A stretch of DNA of 64,000 bases from Nostoc sp. CHAB 5824. Its GTDB lineage: Bacteria > Cyanobacteriota > Cyanobacteriia > Cyanobacteriales > Nostocaceae. Each line of letters starts with the position of its first letter. The first letter of the stretch is position 1. The stretch is taken from assembly GCF_020829665.1 (NCBI RefSeq), contig NZ_JAIVFT010000016.1, forward strand, positions 114,531-178,530, given 5' to 3'. The notes under the pieces were generated by a model, which saw only the letters and a list, made by a program, of their open reading frames with translations, ran no database searches and was not told where the DNA came from. Positions 34,845 to 43,566 of the stretch are shown here, piece after piece. The translations under genes were made by a program, and so were the position numbers.

Positions 34845-37800
34845 ATGAACAAAACCTTTGCAACCATCGACGGGAATGAGGCTGTTGCCCGTGTTGCTTA
34901 CAAATTAAATGAAGTGATTGCCATTTATCCCATCACCCCCTCTTCAGCAATGGGTGAATGGGCAGATGCTTGGTCAGCAGAAAATCGTCCTAACCTCTGG
35001 GGTACTATTCCCAGCGTCGTGCAGATGCAGAGCGAAGGGGGAGCGGCTGGTGCTGTACATGGAGCATTGCAAACGGGTTCCTTGAGTACCACCTTCACGG
35101 CATCTCAGGGATTATTGTTGATGATACCCAACTTCTACAAAATTGCTGGTGAGTTGACTAGCGCTGTGGTTCACGTTGCCGCCCGTTCTTTGGCTACCCA
35201 TGCGTTATCGATTTTTGGTGATCATAGCGACGTGATGGCAGCTCGTGCGACTGGCTTTGCCCTGCTGTGTTCTGCTTCGGTACAAGAAAGTCAAGATTTT
35301 GCTCTCATTGCCCATGCTGCTACCCTAGAGACGCGAGTTTCGTTTATGCATTTCTTTGACGGTTTCCGCACTTCCCATGAAGTGCAGAAAGTCAAACTGC
35401 TTTCAGATGACGATTTGCGATCGCTCATCCACGATAATCTAATACTCGCCCACCGCAGCCGTGCACTTACCCCAGATCGTCCAGTATTGCGGGGGACTGC
35501 CCAAAATCCCGATGTCTACTTCCAAGGACGTGAAGGCGCTAACTCTTATTACAACGCTTGTCCAGAAATTGTCCAACGCATCATGGATGAATTTGGAGAA
35601 CGCACCCGAAGGCATTATAAAATCTATGAATATTATGGCGCTAATGATGCCGATCGCGTTATCGTTCTGATGGGTTCAGGTTGTGAAACTGTCCATGAAA
35701 CAGTAGATTACCTTAACGCCCGTGGTGAAAAACTTGGTGTAGTGAAAGTGCGACTTTACCGCCCCTTTGATGTCCAAAGGTTTGTTGCAGTATTACCAAC
35801 TAGTGTACAAGCGATCGCTGTTCTTGACCGCACTAAAGAAGCGGGTAGCGCCGGGGAGCCTTTGTATTTAGATGTAGTGGCTGCTATCCATGAGGCGTGG
35901 GGAGATAAGAGAGCAGGGGGAGCAGGGGGAGAAAATACTCTCTCATACCCTAAAATCGTTGGTGGTCGTTACGGTCTTTCTTCTAAAGAATTTACTCCGG
36001 CGATGGTGAAGGGTATTTTCGATAATCTCGCGCAAAGCCAGCCGAAGAACCACTTTACTATCGGTATTAATGACGATGTTACTTACACTTCTCTAAGCTT
36101 TAACCCTAATTTCTCTACAGAATCGGATAACGTTGTTCGGGCAATGTTCTATGGATTGGGTGCTGATGGCACTGTTGGGGCTAACAAAAACTCTATCAAG
36201 ATTATTGGTGAAGAAACCGACAACTACGCCCAAGGCTACTTTGTCTATGACTCCAAGAAATCTGGCTCAATGACCGTTTCTCATTTACGCTTTGGCAAAG
36301 AACCAATTCGCTCTACCTACTTGATTGACCAAGCCAACTTTATTGGTTGTCATCACTGGGGATTTCTGGAACGCATAGATATTTTGAAGGCTGCTATTCC
36401 TGGGGCAACTTTGTTGCTTAACAGTCCTTATGATGCAGATACCGTCTGGGAATATCTGCCAGTGAAGGTACAGCAGCAAATTATCGACAAGCATTTGAAA
36501 TTATATGTAATCAATGCTAGCCAGGTTGCCCGTGAAAGTGGCATGGGTGGCAGAATTAACACCATTATGCAGGTATGCTTTTTTGCCTTAGCGGGTGTCT
36601 TGCCGCAAGAAGAAGCGATTACTAAAATCAAACAAGCGATTGATAAGACTTATGGTAAAAAAGGCGCAGAAGTTGTCCGCATGAACTTGCAAGCTGTAGA
36701 CAACACCTTAGACAACTTGCATAAAGTCGATATACCACAAACAATCCCCACAGACGTGATTAATCGCGTCTCTACTCCAAACTCTTGTACAGACTCGATT
36801 AATCGCGTCTCTGCTCCTGAATTTGTGCGAGAAGTTCTGGGCAAAATCATGATATGGGAAGGTGATGACTTACCTGTTAGCACACTACCTGTTGACGGCA
36901 CTTTCCCTGTAGGTACTGCCAAATGGGAAAAGCGTAACGTTGCCGAAGAAATACCTGTGTGGGAGCCGGATGTCTGCGTTCAATGTAGTAAGTGCGTTAT
37001 GGTTTGTCCTCATAGTGCCATCCGCGCCAAAGCTTATCAAGCAGATGAGTTAGTCAACGCGCCAGAAACCTTTAAGTCAACTGGTGCAAAAGATAAAGAC
37101 TTTGCCAATCAAAAATTTACCATTCAAGTTGCCCCAGAAGATTGCACAGGATGCACTATTTGTGTAAATATTTGCCCTGCTAAAGATAAATCTGAGCCAT
37201 TGCGGAAAGCGATTAATATGGCACAGCAGCTGCCTTTACAAGAGCAAGAACGGAAAAACTGGGATTTCTTTTTGAGTTTACCTAATCCTGACAGGCGATC
37301 GCTAAAATTAAACCAGATTCGCCAACAACAACTGCAAGAACCTTTATTTGAATTTTCTGGTGCTTGTGCAGGTTGTGGTGAAACACCTTATTTGAAATTA
37401 TTAACACAATTGTTTGGCGATCGCGCCGTCATCGCCAATGCTACAGGTTGTTCCTCAATCTATGGTGGTAACCTCCCCACCACCCCTTGGACAACCAACG
37501 CCCAAGGACGCGGCCCGGCGTGGTCTAATAATTTATTTGAAGATAACGCCGAATTCGGTTATGGCTTCCGCCTCTCTCTCGACAAACAAGCTGAGTTTGC
37601 GGCGGAATTGTTGCAGCAATTGGGGAGTGAAATAGATGAAAACCTTGTCTACTCCATCCTTAAAGCTGAACAAAAATCTGAGGCTGACATTTGGGAACAG
37701 CGCGAAAGGATAGAACTGTTGCAACAGAAGTTAGATGAAATCGCAACTCTCGACCCCAATCTAAAATCTCAAATCCAAAATCTCAAATCCCTTGCTAATT

Positions 37801-38462
37801 ACTTGGTGAGAAAAAGCGTCTGGATTGTTGGCGGTGATGGTTGGGCTTATGATATTGACTTTGGTGGTATCGATCATGTAATTGCAAGTGGTCGGAATGT
37901 GAACATCTTGGTAATGGATACAGAAGTGTATTCTAATACAGGCGGTCAATCTTCCAAAGCTACACCACGAGCAGCAGTTGCCAAATATGCCGCCAGTGGT
38001 AAGCCTGCGCCAAAGAAAGACTTAGGGATGATTGCCATGACCTACGGAAATGTCTACGTAGCGAGTGTAGCCCTTGGCGCTAGAGATGAACATACCCTCA
38101 AAGCATTTTTGGAAGCAGAAGCTTATGATGGGCCATCAATAATTATTGCTTACAGCCATTGCATCGCCCACGGCATCAACATGACCACAGGGATGAATCA
38201 TCAGAAAACCCTGGTAGAATCAGGTCGTTGGTTGCTGTATCGGCATAATCCAGAGTTGCTCCTCCAGGGTAAAAATCCTTTGCAATTGGATATGCGATCG
38301 CCTCAGCAATCTGTAGAAGATTCCATGTATCAAGAAAATCGCTTCAAAATGCTCACCAAGAGCAAACCCGAAGTAGCCAAACACTTGTTAGAACAAGCGC
38401 AAGCTGAGGTAGATACACGTTGGCAGATGTACCAATATCTGGCAAAACGCGATATTCTCTGA
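34845..38462 (+). CDS. nifJ: Pyruvate:ferredoxin (flavodoxin) oxidoreductase
   Basis: Converts pyruvate and CoA to acetyl-CoA and CO2 while reducing ferredoxin or flavodoxin, supplying electrons for nitrogenase or fermentation. The protein is about 1205 residues. It has the N-terminal PFOR domain (EVIAIYPITPSSAMGE), the domain II/III region, the 2[4Fe-4S] ferredoxin domain (CVQCSKCVMVCP and CTGCTICVNICP), and the TPP domain (GACAGCGETPYLKL type, TGCSSIYGGNLPTTPW, GGDGWAYDIDFGG). I chose the ATG at 34845 (MNKTFATIDGNEAVARV). The ATG 33 nt upstream adds non-homologous residues. Three low-complexity insertions in linkers (35905-35935, 36750-36813, 37757-37791) match intergenic repeats but keep the frame, so the enzyme is probably functional. 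Confidence 0.95.
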   Translation: MNKTFATIDGNEAVARVAYKLNEVIAIYPITPSSAMGEWADAWSAENRPNLWGTIPSVVQMQSEGGAAGAVHGALQTGSLSTTFTASQGLLLMIPNFYKIAGELTSAVVHVAARSLATHALSIFGDHSDVMAARATGFALLCSASVQESQDFALIAHAATLETRVSFMHFFDGFRTSHEVQKVKLLSDDDLRSLIHDNLILAHRSRALTPDRPVLRGTAQNPDVYFQGREGANSYYNACPEIVQRIMDEFGERTRRHYKIYEYYGANDADRVIVLMGSGCETVHETVDYLNARGEKLGVVKVRLYRPFDVQRFVAVLPTSVQAIAVLDRTKEAGSAGEPLYLDVVAAIHEAWGDKRAGGAGGENTLSYPKIVGGRYGLSSKEFTPAMVKGIFDNLAQSQPKNHFTIGINDDVTYTSLSFNPNFSTESDNVVRAMFYGLGADGTVGANKNSIKIIGEETDNYAQGYFVYDSKKSGSMTVSHLRFGKEPIRSTYLIDQANFIGCHHWGFLERIDILKAAIPGATLLLNSPYDADTVWEYLPVKVQQQIIDKHLKLYVINASQVARESGMGGRINTIMQVCFFALAGVLPQEEAITKIKQAIDKTYGKKGAEVVRMNLQAVDNTLDNLHKVDIPQTIPTDVINRVSTPNSCTDSINRVSAPEFVREVLGKIMIWEGDDLPVSTLPVDGTFPVGTAKWEKRNVAEEIPVWEPDVCVQCSKCVMVCPHSAIRAKAYQADELVNAPETFKSTGAKDKDFANQKFTIQVAPEDCTGCTICVNICPAKDKSEPLRKAINMAQQLPLQEQERKNWDFFLSLPNPDRRSLKLNQIRQQQLQEPLFEFSGACAGCGETPYLKLLTQLFGDRAVIANATGCSSIYGGNLPTTPWTTNAQGRGPAWSNNLFEDNAEFGYGFRLSLDKQAEFAAELLQQLGSEIDENLVYSILKAEQKSEADIWEQRERIELLQQKLDEIATLDPNLKSQIQNLKSLANYLVRKSVWIVGGDGWAYDIDFGGIDHVIASGRNVNILVMDTEVYSNTGGQSSKATPRAAVAKYAASGKPAPKKDLGMIAMTYGNVYVASVALGARDEHTLKAFLEAEAYDGPSIIIAYSHCIAHGINMTTGMNHQKTLVESGRWLLYRHNPELLLQGKNPLQLDMRSPQQSVEDSMYQENRFKMLTKSKPEVAKHLLEQAQAEVDTRWQMYQYLAKRDIL
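35905..35935. repeat. AGCAGGGGG repeat inside nifJ
   Basis: Two copies of AGCAGGGGG encode the segment RAGGAGGEN between conserved PFOR blocks. The G-rich unit AGCAGGGGG is typical of intergenic repeats of this group. It lies in a variable linker before the conserved GGRYGLSSKEF block. Confidence 0.65.
36750..36813. repeat. Two palindromic repeat copies in frame inside nifJ
   Basis: The sequence GATTAATCGCGTCTC occurs twice, 39 nt (13 codons) apart, encoding TDVINRVSTP and TDSINRVSAP. It is the same family as the palindromes at 30781-30798 and 57981-57998. The copies lie in the linker before the ferredoxin domain. The reading frame is preserved because the unit is 39 nt long. Confidence 0.8.
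37757..37791. repeat. AAATC-rich heptamer-type repeat inside nifJ
   Basis: The tract CAATCTAAAATCTCAAATCC and following bases encodes NLKSQIQNLKS just before LANYLVRKSVWIVGGDG. The same repeat type encodes NLKSKIQNPKS at the start of the PfkB protein at 58113. It lies between TPP-domain blocks in a probable surface loop. Confidence 0.7.
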
Positions 38463-38481
38463 ACATTAGCCCTGATTTTAG

Positions 38482-38675
38482 TTACAACATACCATTTTTG
38501 TAACTAAAATCGTTATTTTCGTTACAACATAATCATTTTGGTTACGAAAATAATTCTTTTTGTTACAAACATTATAATTTTGGTTATTAAAATCATTATT
38601 TTCGTTACAAACAATCGAATTTTCGTTACAACATAATCATTTTGGTTACTAAAGTCGTTATTTTTGTTACTAAGG
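38482..38675. repeat. Degenerate GTTAC-rich repeat tract after nifJ
   Basis: About ten irregular units of roughly 20-25 bp carry GTTACNAA and TTTTNGTTAC motifs, with one inverted GTAAC near the start. The tract begins 20 bp after the nifJ stop codon. It is not CRISPR: the units are diverged and spacers are not constant. Function unknown; it could be a 3' UTR element or a protein-binding array. Confidence 0.7.
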
Positions 38676-39485
38676 CTGTAGTTTAAGTTGTGTTGAACTC
38701 AAATTTTAGTCAACAAACGCCCCAATGTTGGGTATCGTTCCTCAATACAATCTCTAAAAAGAGCGCGATGTCTACGATCGCCTGTCATCCTCAAACACAA
38801 GAGCGTGTTGCACACAAGATTTACTAAGGCAACTCTTGGAGACGCTCTTGCTAGCTTGCCTCCTTGTAGGGTTACGCTATCGGTGACACGAAAACTTTAT
38901 ATAGCACTTCCTAAAATTCACTTTAACTTTACCATAATTACACCTAGCCTCTTGACAATGCTTAGATATTCATCAGAAGATTTAAGCAATTTAACGGTTA
39001 TAACAACCTCTTACAGCAGAAATCATATATTTGAACCACATCTGTCGTCAGGGCACAGCAATGCTGTGCCCCTACTGCATGGTCTATTACCTGAAAATAG
39101 CTGTAATGCCTACTATGAGGTTCCGCCTCGCTCAAAAGCATTTCCAGGTTTTACCTAGAAACGAGATTTCTCAAACAACTTTAGCGTAGGCGTAGCCCGC
39201 CGTTAGGCATCGCACCAACCAATCAAACCACCAAAGATCAACTCTGTGCTACAAGACGCGCTACGAGGTACTAGGGGAATTATGGAGTATTGGTATTGGG
39301 TCGTTAATCGAGTTCTTCGCTAGGGATGGATGAGATCAAAAGAGAGGTTTAGGGCGTACCTATTTTGGAATGCTTTGTAAAAAAGTGAGATGTTTTGTCT
39401 AAACCCTTAATTTATCTTTTTCCGAGTTGATATATTAACTACGCAGTCAATAACTATTTAATAACTACATGTGGGAGAGGTGATT
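38676..39485. other. Repeat-rich spacer upstream of the FG-GAP/RTX gene
   Basis: This 0.8 kb holds interspersed palindromes, including GGGCACAGC...GCTGTGCCC (39054-39074) and the strings GAGACGCTCTTGCTAGC and GCGTAGGCGTAGCCCGCC, which recur in Nostoc-type genomes. No convincing gene was found; the open frame at 38805-39158 is built from these repeats. GAGAGGTG just before 39486 is the Shine-Dalgarno of the next gene. Confidence 0.55.
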
Positions 39486-42032
39486 ATGGCTAATTCATTA
39501 TTCAATTTCCTTAACGTCTCTGATTTGAATGGCACTAATGGCTTTATAATTAACGCCATTGCAGAATATGACGCCTCAGGCAACTCAGTCAGCAATGCAG
39601 GGGACATCAATAATGATGGCATTGACGACCTGATTATTGGGGCAAGTAATGCCTCCCCCAACGGCAACTCTCGTGCTGGGCAAAGCTACGTAGTATTTGG
39701 GGGGAGGAATCTGGGCAGTAGCGGCAGCCTCAACCCCTCTGATTTGAATGGCACTAATGGCTTTTTAATTAACGGCATTGCAGCAGGTGACTCTTCAGGC
39801 ACCTCAGTCAGCAATGGGGGGGACATCAACGGTGATGACATTGACGACCTGATTATTGGGGCAGCAAGTGCCGACCGCAACGGCAAAGATTTTGTTGGGC
39901 AAAGCTATGTAGTGTTTGGGGGGAAGAATCTGGGCAGTAGCGGCAGCCTCAACCTTTCTGATTTGAATGGCACTAATGGCTTTTTAATTAACGGCATTGC
40001 AGAATTTGACTACTCAGGCGGCTCAGTCAGCAATGCAGGGGACATCAACGGTGATGGCATTGACGACCTGATTATTGGGGCACCTGGTGGCAACCCCAAC
40101 GGCAATTCTGATGCTGGGCAAAGCTATGTAGTGTTTGGGGGGAGGAATCTGGGCAGTGGCGGCACCCTCAACCCCTCTGATTTGAATGGCACTAATGGCT
40201 TTATAGTTAACGGCATTGCAGCAGGTGACTCTTCAGGTTTCTCAGTTAGCAATGGGGGGGACATCAACGGTGATGGCATTGACGACCTGATTATTGGGGC
40301 AGCAAATGCCTCCCGCAACGGCAAAGAATTTGTTGGGCAAAGCTATGTAGTTTTTGGGGGGAGGAATCTGGGCAGTGGCGGCACCCTCAACCCCTCTGAT
40401 TTGAATGGCACTAATGGCTTTTTATTTAACGGCTCAGGCGGCTCAGTCAGCAATAGAGGGGACATCAACGGTGATGGAATTGACGACCTGATTATCGGGG
40501 CAAGTAATGCCGACCCCAACGGCATAGATAATGCTGGGCAAAGCTATGTAGTTTTTGGGGGGAGGAATCTGGGCAGTGGCGGCAGCCTCAACCCCTCTGA
40601 TTTGAATGGCACTAATGGCTTTTTATTTAACGGCATTGCAGCAGGTGAATCTTCAGGCGCCTCAGTCAGCAATGCGGGGGACATCAACGGTGATGGCATT
40701 GACGACCTGATTATTGGGGCACCTGGTGTCAGTAGAGGGGCAAATTTGGTTGGGCAAAGCTATGTAGTGTTTGGGGGGAGGAATCTGGGCAGTGGCGGCA
40801 CTTTCAACCTCTCTGATTTGAATGGCACTAATGGCTTTATAATTAAGGGCATTGCAGTAAATGACTACTCAGGTATCTCAGTTAGCAATGGGGGGGACAT
40901 CAACGGTGATGGCATTGATGACCTGATTATTGGGGCATATCGTGGGCAAAGCTATGTAGTATTTGGGGGGAGGAATCTGGGCAGTGGCGACACCCCTGGT
41001 AAGCAAACTGGAACTCCTGGTGCAGATACCTTCTTTGGCACACCTAGCAACAACATTGATGGGTTAAATGCTAACGATACCCTAACAGGCAACGGTGGTC
41101 AAGATAAGTTTGTCTTTCACTCTAGCGATCGCAATGACATCATCACCGATTTTGGTGGCGTTGGTGAAGGCTCAAACCCATCATCGGCTGTAATTGCCAA
41201 TGTTGATACGCTGCAATTTACCGATTCGGGATTGACTGCCAAAAATCTGCAACTAACTCAAAAAGGCAACAACTTAGAAGTCACCTTTGAAAATGTGGCA
41301 TCTACCAAAGTAACTCTGCAAAACTTCCTCTTAGAAAACCTGGATAACCTGCCAGAAACGGATTCAACACCAGCTATTGGCAATATACAGTTTGATAAGC
41401 AAACCAGCATCACCGACAGCTTTGATGTAATTAATGCTAACTCTACTCAAACTAGCATTTTCAACAAAAACACCGTCACCTTCCTTAATGAATTAGACAA
41501 TAACATCGCAGGTTTTGACAACTCAGATGATGTGATTAATGGTCAAGGAGGTAACGACATAATTAATGGCTTAAGTGGCAATGACCTGTTGCGGGGCAGG
41601 TCAGGCGATGATATTCTCATCGGTGGAGAGGGCAATAATACTCTTGTGGATGGCAAAGACAATGATATTCTCGTTGGTGGTCTAGGTGCTGACAGATTCC
41701 TTTACAACACCGATGCTGCTTTTGCCCTGACTGCTATTGGTGTAGATGCCATTACTGACTTCAACAGTTCCCAAGGTGATCAGATTATCCTGGATAAAAC
41801 TACTTTTAGTGCCATTACCTCTGCTGCGGGAACGGGTTTTAATAACTTGAGTGATTTTGAAGTCACTAATTTAACGGGGACTAGCACGGCGAAAATTGTC
41901 TACAATCCCGTGAGTGGGCAGTTATTCTATAACCCTAATGGCAACGCAGCTGGTTTTGGCAGTGGTGGTTTATTTGCAACTCTAACTGGTGCACCAACTC
42001 TAACGGTATCAGATTTTGTCTTGCAAGCATAG
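39486..42032 (+). CDS. Large FG-GAP repeat and RTX-type calcium-binding protein
   Basis: The 848-residue protein starts without a signal peptide (MANSLFNFL). Residues about 12-505 are seven FG-GAP repeats, each with SDLNGTNGF, the Ca-binding motif GDINGDGIDDLIIGA and GQSYVVFGGRNLGSG. This is a beta-propeller-like domain, seven blades as in integrin alpha chains. Residues about 510-690 are a linker with GADTFFGTPSNN and similar. A short RTX region follows (GGNDIINGLSGNDLLRGRSGDD), then a C-terminal domain ending SDFVLQA, typical of type I secretion signals. It is probably exported by a T1SS and acts at the cell surface. The repeats are nearly identical at DNA level. The ATG at 39486 has a good GAGAGGTG; an upstream GTG at 39471 is less likely. 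Confidence 0.85.
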   Translation: MANSLFNFLNVSDLNGTNGFIINAIAEYDASGNSVSNAGDINNDGIDDLIIGASNASPNGNSRAGQSYVVFGGRNLGSSGSLNPSDLNGTNGFLINGIAAGDSSGTSVSNGGDINGDDIDDLIIGAASADRNGKDFVGQSYVVFGGKNLGSSGSLNLSDLNGTNGFLINGIAEFDYSGGSVSNAGDINGDGIDDLIIGAPGGNPNGNSDAGQSYVVFGGRNLGSGGTLNPSDLNGTNGFIVNGIAAGDSSGFSVSNGGDINGDGIDDLIIGAANASRNGKEFVGQSYVVFGGRNLGSGGTLNPSDLNGTNGFLFNGSGGSVSNRGDINGDGIDDLIIGASNADPNGIDNAGQSYVVFGGRNLGSGGSLNPSDLNGTNGFLFNGIAAGESSGASVSNAGDINGDGIDDLIIGAPGVSRGANLVGQSYVVFGGRNLGSGGTFNLSDLNGTNGFIIKGIAVNDYSGISVSNGGDINGDGIDDLIIGAYRGQSYVVFGGRNLGSGDTPGKQTGTPGADTFFGTPSNNIDGLNANDTLTGNGGQDKFVFHSSDRNDIITDFGGVGEGSNPSSAVIANVDTLQFTDSGLTAKNLQLTQKGNNLEVTFENVASTKVTLQNFLLENLDNLPETDSTPAIGNIQFDKQTSITDSFDVINANSTQTSIFNKNTVTFLNELDNNIAGFDNSDDVINGQGGNDIINGLSGNDLLRGRSGDDILIGGEGNNTLVDGKDNDILVGGLGADRFLYNTDAAFALTAIGVDAITDFNSSQGDQIILDKTTFSAITSAAGTGFNNLSDFEVTNLTGTSTAKIVYNPVSGQLFYNPNGNAAGFGSGGLFATLTGAPTLTVSDFVLQA

Positions 42033-42034
42033 TT

Positions 42035-42120
42035 AGATATTTAGATGAAACTGGATTCTGCTTAACACCTTATGTACCCTATGGATGGCAAGAAAAGGGA
42101 GAAGATGTTCAAATTAAAAA
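42035..42120 (+). pseudogene. IS630-type transposase fragment
   Basis: Beginning right after the FG-GAP stop codon, the plus strand reads RYLDETGFCLTPYVPYGW then QEKGEDVQIKN. LDE-GF is the first catalytic Asp block of IS630-family DDE transposases. Both ends are missing, and at about 42121 it joins the remains of an aminotransferase gene in the opposite orientation. A short relic of an insertion sequence. Confidence 0.75.
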
Positions 42121-42495
42121 TCGCAAATATCCCGAATCCGCTCCAAAAAATCATCTTCCGGAACGATATACCCACCTTCTCCCTTAATAAAAATCCGTCC
42201 CTGACATGTGCAGCAGACGTTCGGATTGTTCTTGAATTGCTTTGACGACTTCCGGGTGGGCGTGTCCGGTGGCGGTAACGGCAATACCTGCGGTCATATC
42301 CAGAAATACATTGCCATCCACATCTTCTATCATGCAGCCTTGACCGCGAGATACAACTAACGGGTAATCGCGGGTATAAGAAGGAGAAGTTACGGCGCGA
42401 TCGCGTTGTACAATTGCTTGAACGCGAGGACCAGGTAAGGAAGTTACTAAACGGGGTGTACGAGGTAAATTTAGGTTAATAGGGATACTTAACAT
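42121..42495 (-). pseudogene. Class III aminotransferase pseudogene (acetylornithine/4-aminobutyrate type)
   Basis: From ATG at 42495 the minus strand encodes a normal N-terminal segment: SLPGPRVQAIVQRD, MIEDVDGNVFLDMTAGIAV and ERLLHMSGTDFY, then TAA at 42186-42184. In the next frame directly after, GEGGYIVPEDDFLERIRDICD follows, a block that lies about 140 residues further on in intact enzymes, and is cut at 42121 by the IS630 relic. The PLP-Lys region is absent. The gene lost an internal part by deletion and its 3' end through the insertion. Confidence 0.85.
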
Positions 42496-42784
42496 AATTT
42501 TTTCAATTTTTTTGCATATTACTGATAATTAAACGTTAAGGGTTGATTGCTGACAGTAGCATTTGATGCCATTGGTGTAGAAATTACGCATCTACCGAAA
42601 AAGCTTCACAGTAAAGATTTTCGTATTTTGTAAGACTTTGCCCGTTTTTATAACACAACTTCTGCGATCGCGTCATATTACATTTTTTGAAGCAAGCATA
42701 ACAGCTTTACTAGTAGATGGTAGGGGACAAGCTACAGAATATTTGTTGGAAGAAAGTGTATTAAATCTACAGGAGAATTGCTAT

Positions 42785-42995
42785 ATGCAAAAATTAATAA
42801 AAGTCTAAACGTTTACAGGTACTGCTAGCAGCAATCCTCGCAGCTGGCGCACTTGCAACTAAGATAGAGCCTTTGATTTCAGCACTTAATAATGGTGTTC
42901 AATTGATTGATAGATTTTTCTCAAGTCCATCAACACCAACCAATCCCTCAACACAACAAACGCGATCATCCCCCACTCAACCACAAAATAGGTAA
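42785..42995 (+). pseudogene. Frameshifted small membrane-protein gene
   Basis: ATG at 42785 with AGGAGA upstream gives MQKLIKV and stops at TAA 42806-42808. One base removed at the AAAAG run would join it to KRLQVLLAAILAAGALATK followed by IEPLISALNNGVQLIDRFF and a Pro/Thr/Gln-rich tail, ending at 42995. The joined product, about 70 residues, would have one membrane or signal-type helix. The frame of MQKLIK also stays open upstream to about 42582, so it may be the end of a longer reading frame. The family is unknown. A sequencing error at the A-run is the alternative. Confidence 0.4.
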
Positions 42996-43016
42996 TAACG
43001 GGCAGCTACGCCTACG

Positions 43017-43121
43017 CAATAGTTAGATCAGCAGTCGCATTTGTTGCTTTTGCGATTGCAATAGTTAAATCAGCAGTCGCATTTGTTGCTTTTGCGATTG
43101 CAATAGTTAGATCAGCAGTTG
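43017..43121. repeat. 42-bp tandem repeat, 2.5 copies
   Basis: The unit contains CAATAGTTAGATCAGCAGTC and GCATTTGTTGCTTTTGCG. The first two copies (43017-43058, 43059-43100) differ at a single base; the third is cut after 21 nt. The period is a multiple of three, but no long open frame uses it. Confidence 0.8.
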
Positions 43122-43383
43122 TCACAAAACCTCAATCTTCCTCTCTGCGCCTCTGCGTGAGCTTTCCTAATTCACCAACGCCAACCACCATAACTTATAA
43201 CAAAGCGTGTCATAATCAACATTAGCCATCAATAAGTGTGGGTATAAATCAATCTTAGATAAGATATAAACTAATAGCTAGATTTTCAATATTGTAAGCA
43301 CAGAGGTAATCGCGATTGCTTGCACTATCCTCATCTACTTCTTCTTTTTTATAACGGTAATATTTAGTAAATGAAGTATACGG

Positions 43384-43410
43384 GTAGGGCACAACATGTT
43401 GTGCCCCTAC
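43384..43410. repeat. Palindrome at the broken start of the Rpn gene
   Basis: GTAGGGCACAAC pairs with GTTGTGCCCCTAC. The palindrome lies directly upstream of the first recognisable codons of the Rpn-type gene and may mark where its 5' part was lost. Confidence 0.7.
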
Positions 43411-43566
43411 AATTATCTGTACCTCACCAAATTACAATTGGCTGTAAAAGAAATCGCTTTTACCGAAGAATATGTAAATGAGATGACAAATCATCGCTAT
43501 CGTGTTGTACGAATGTGGGAACAAGATTCGGCGTTATTTCTCGATAATCCTGCATTATTACCGTTA

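Larger units (their letters stand above)
42496..43395. other. 0.9 kb of decayed sequence and repeats
   Basis: It contains a possible relic VAFDAIGVEITHLPKK near 42558-42605, reminiscent of the C-terminal end of xanthine-dehydrogenase-type large subunits (weak). A frameshifted small gene (42785-42995), a 42-bp tandem repeat (43017-43121) and a palindrome (43384-43410) are listed or described separately. No intact gene is visible. Confidence 0.5.

Noticed and set aside
38482..38675. Possible CRISPR array
   Set aside because: Repeats are short and diverged, spacing is irregular and no cas gene is nearby. The 42-bp and 30-bp tandem repeats at 43017 and 57991 have no spacers.
38805..39158. 117-codon open frame after nifJ
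   Set aside because: Composed of interspersed palindromic repeat sequence; no protein-like conservation expected.
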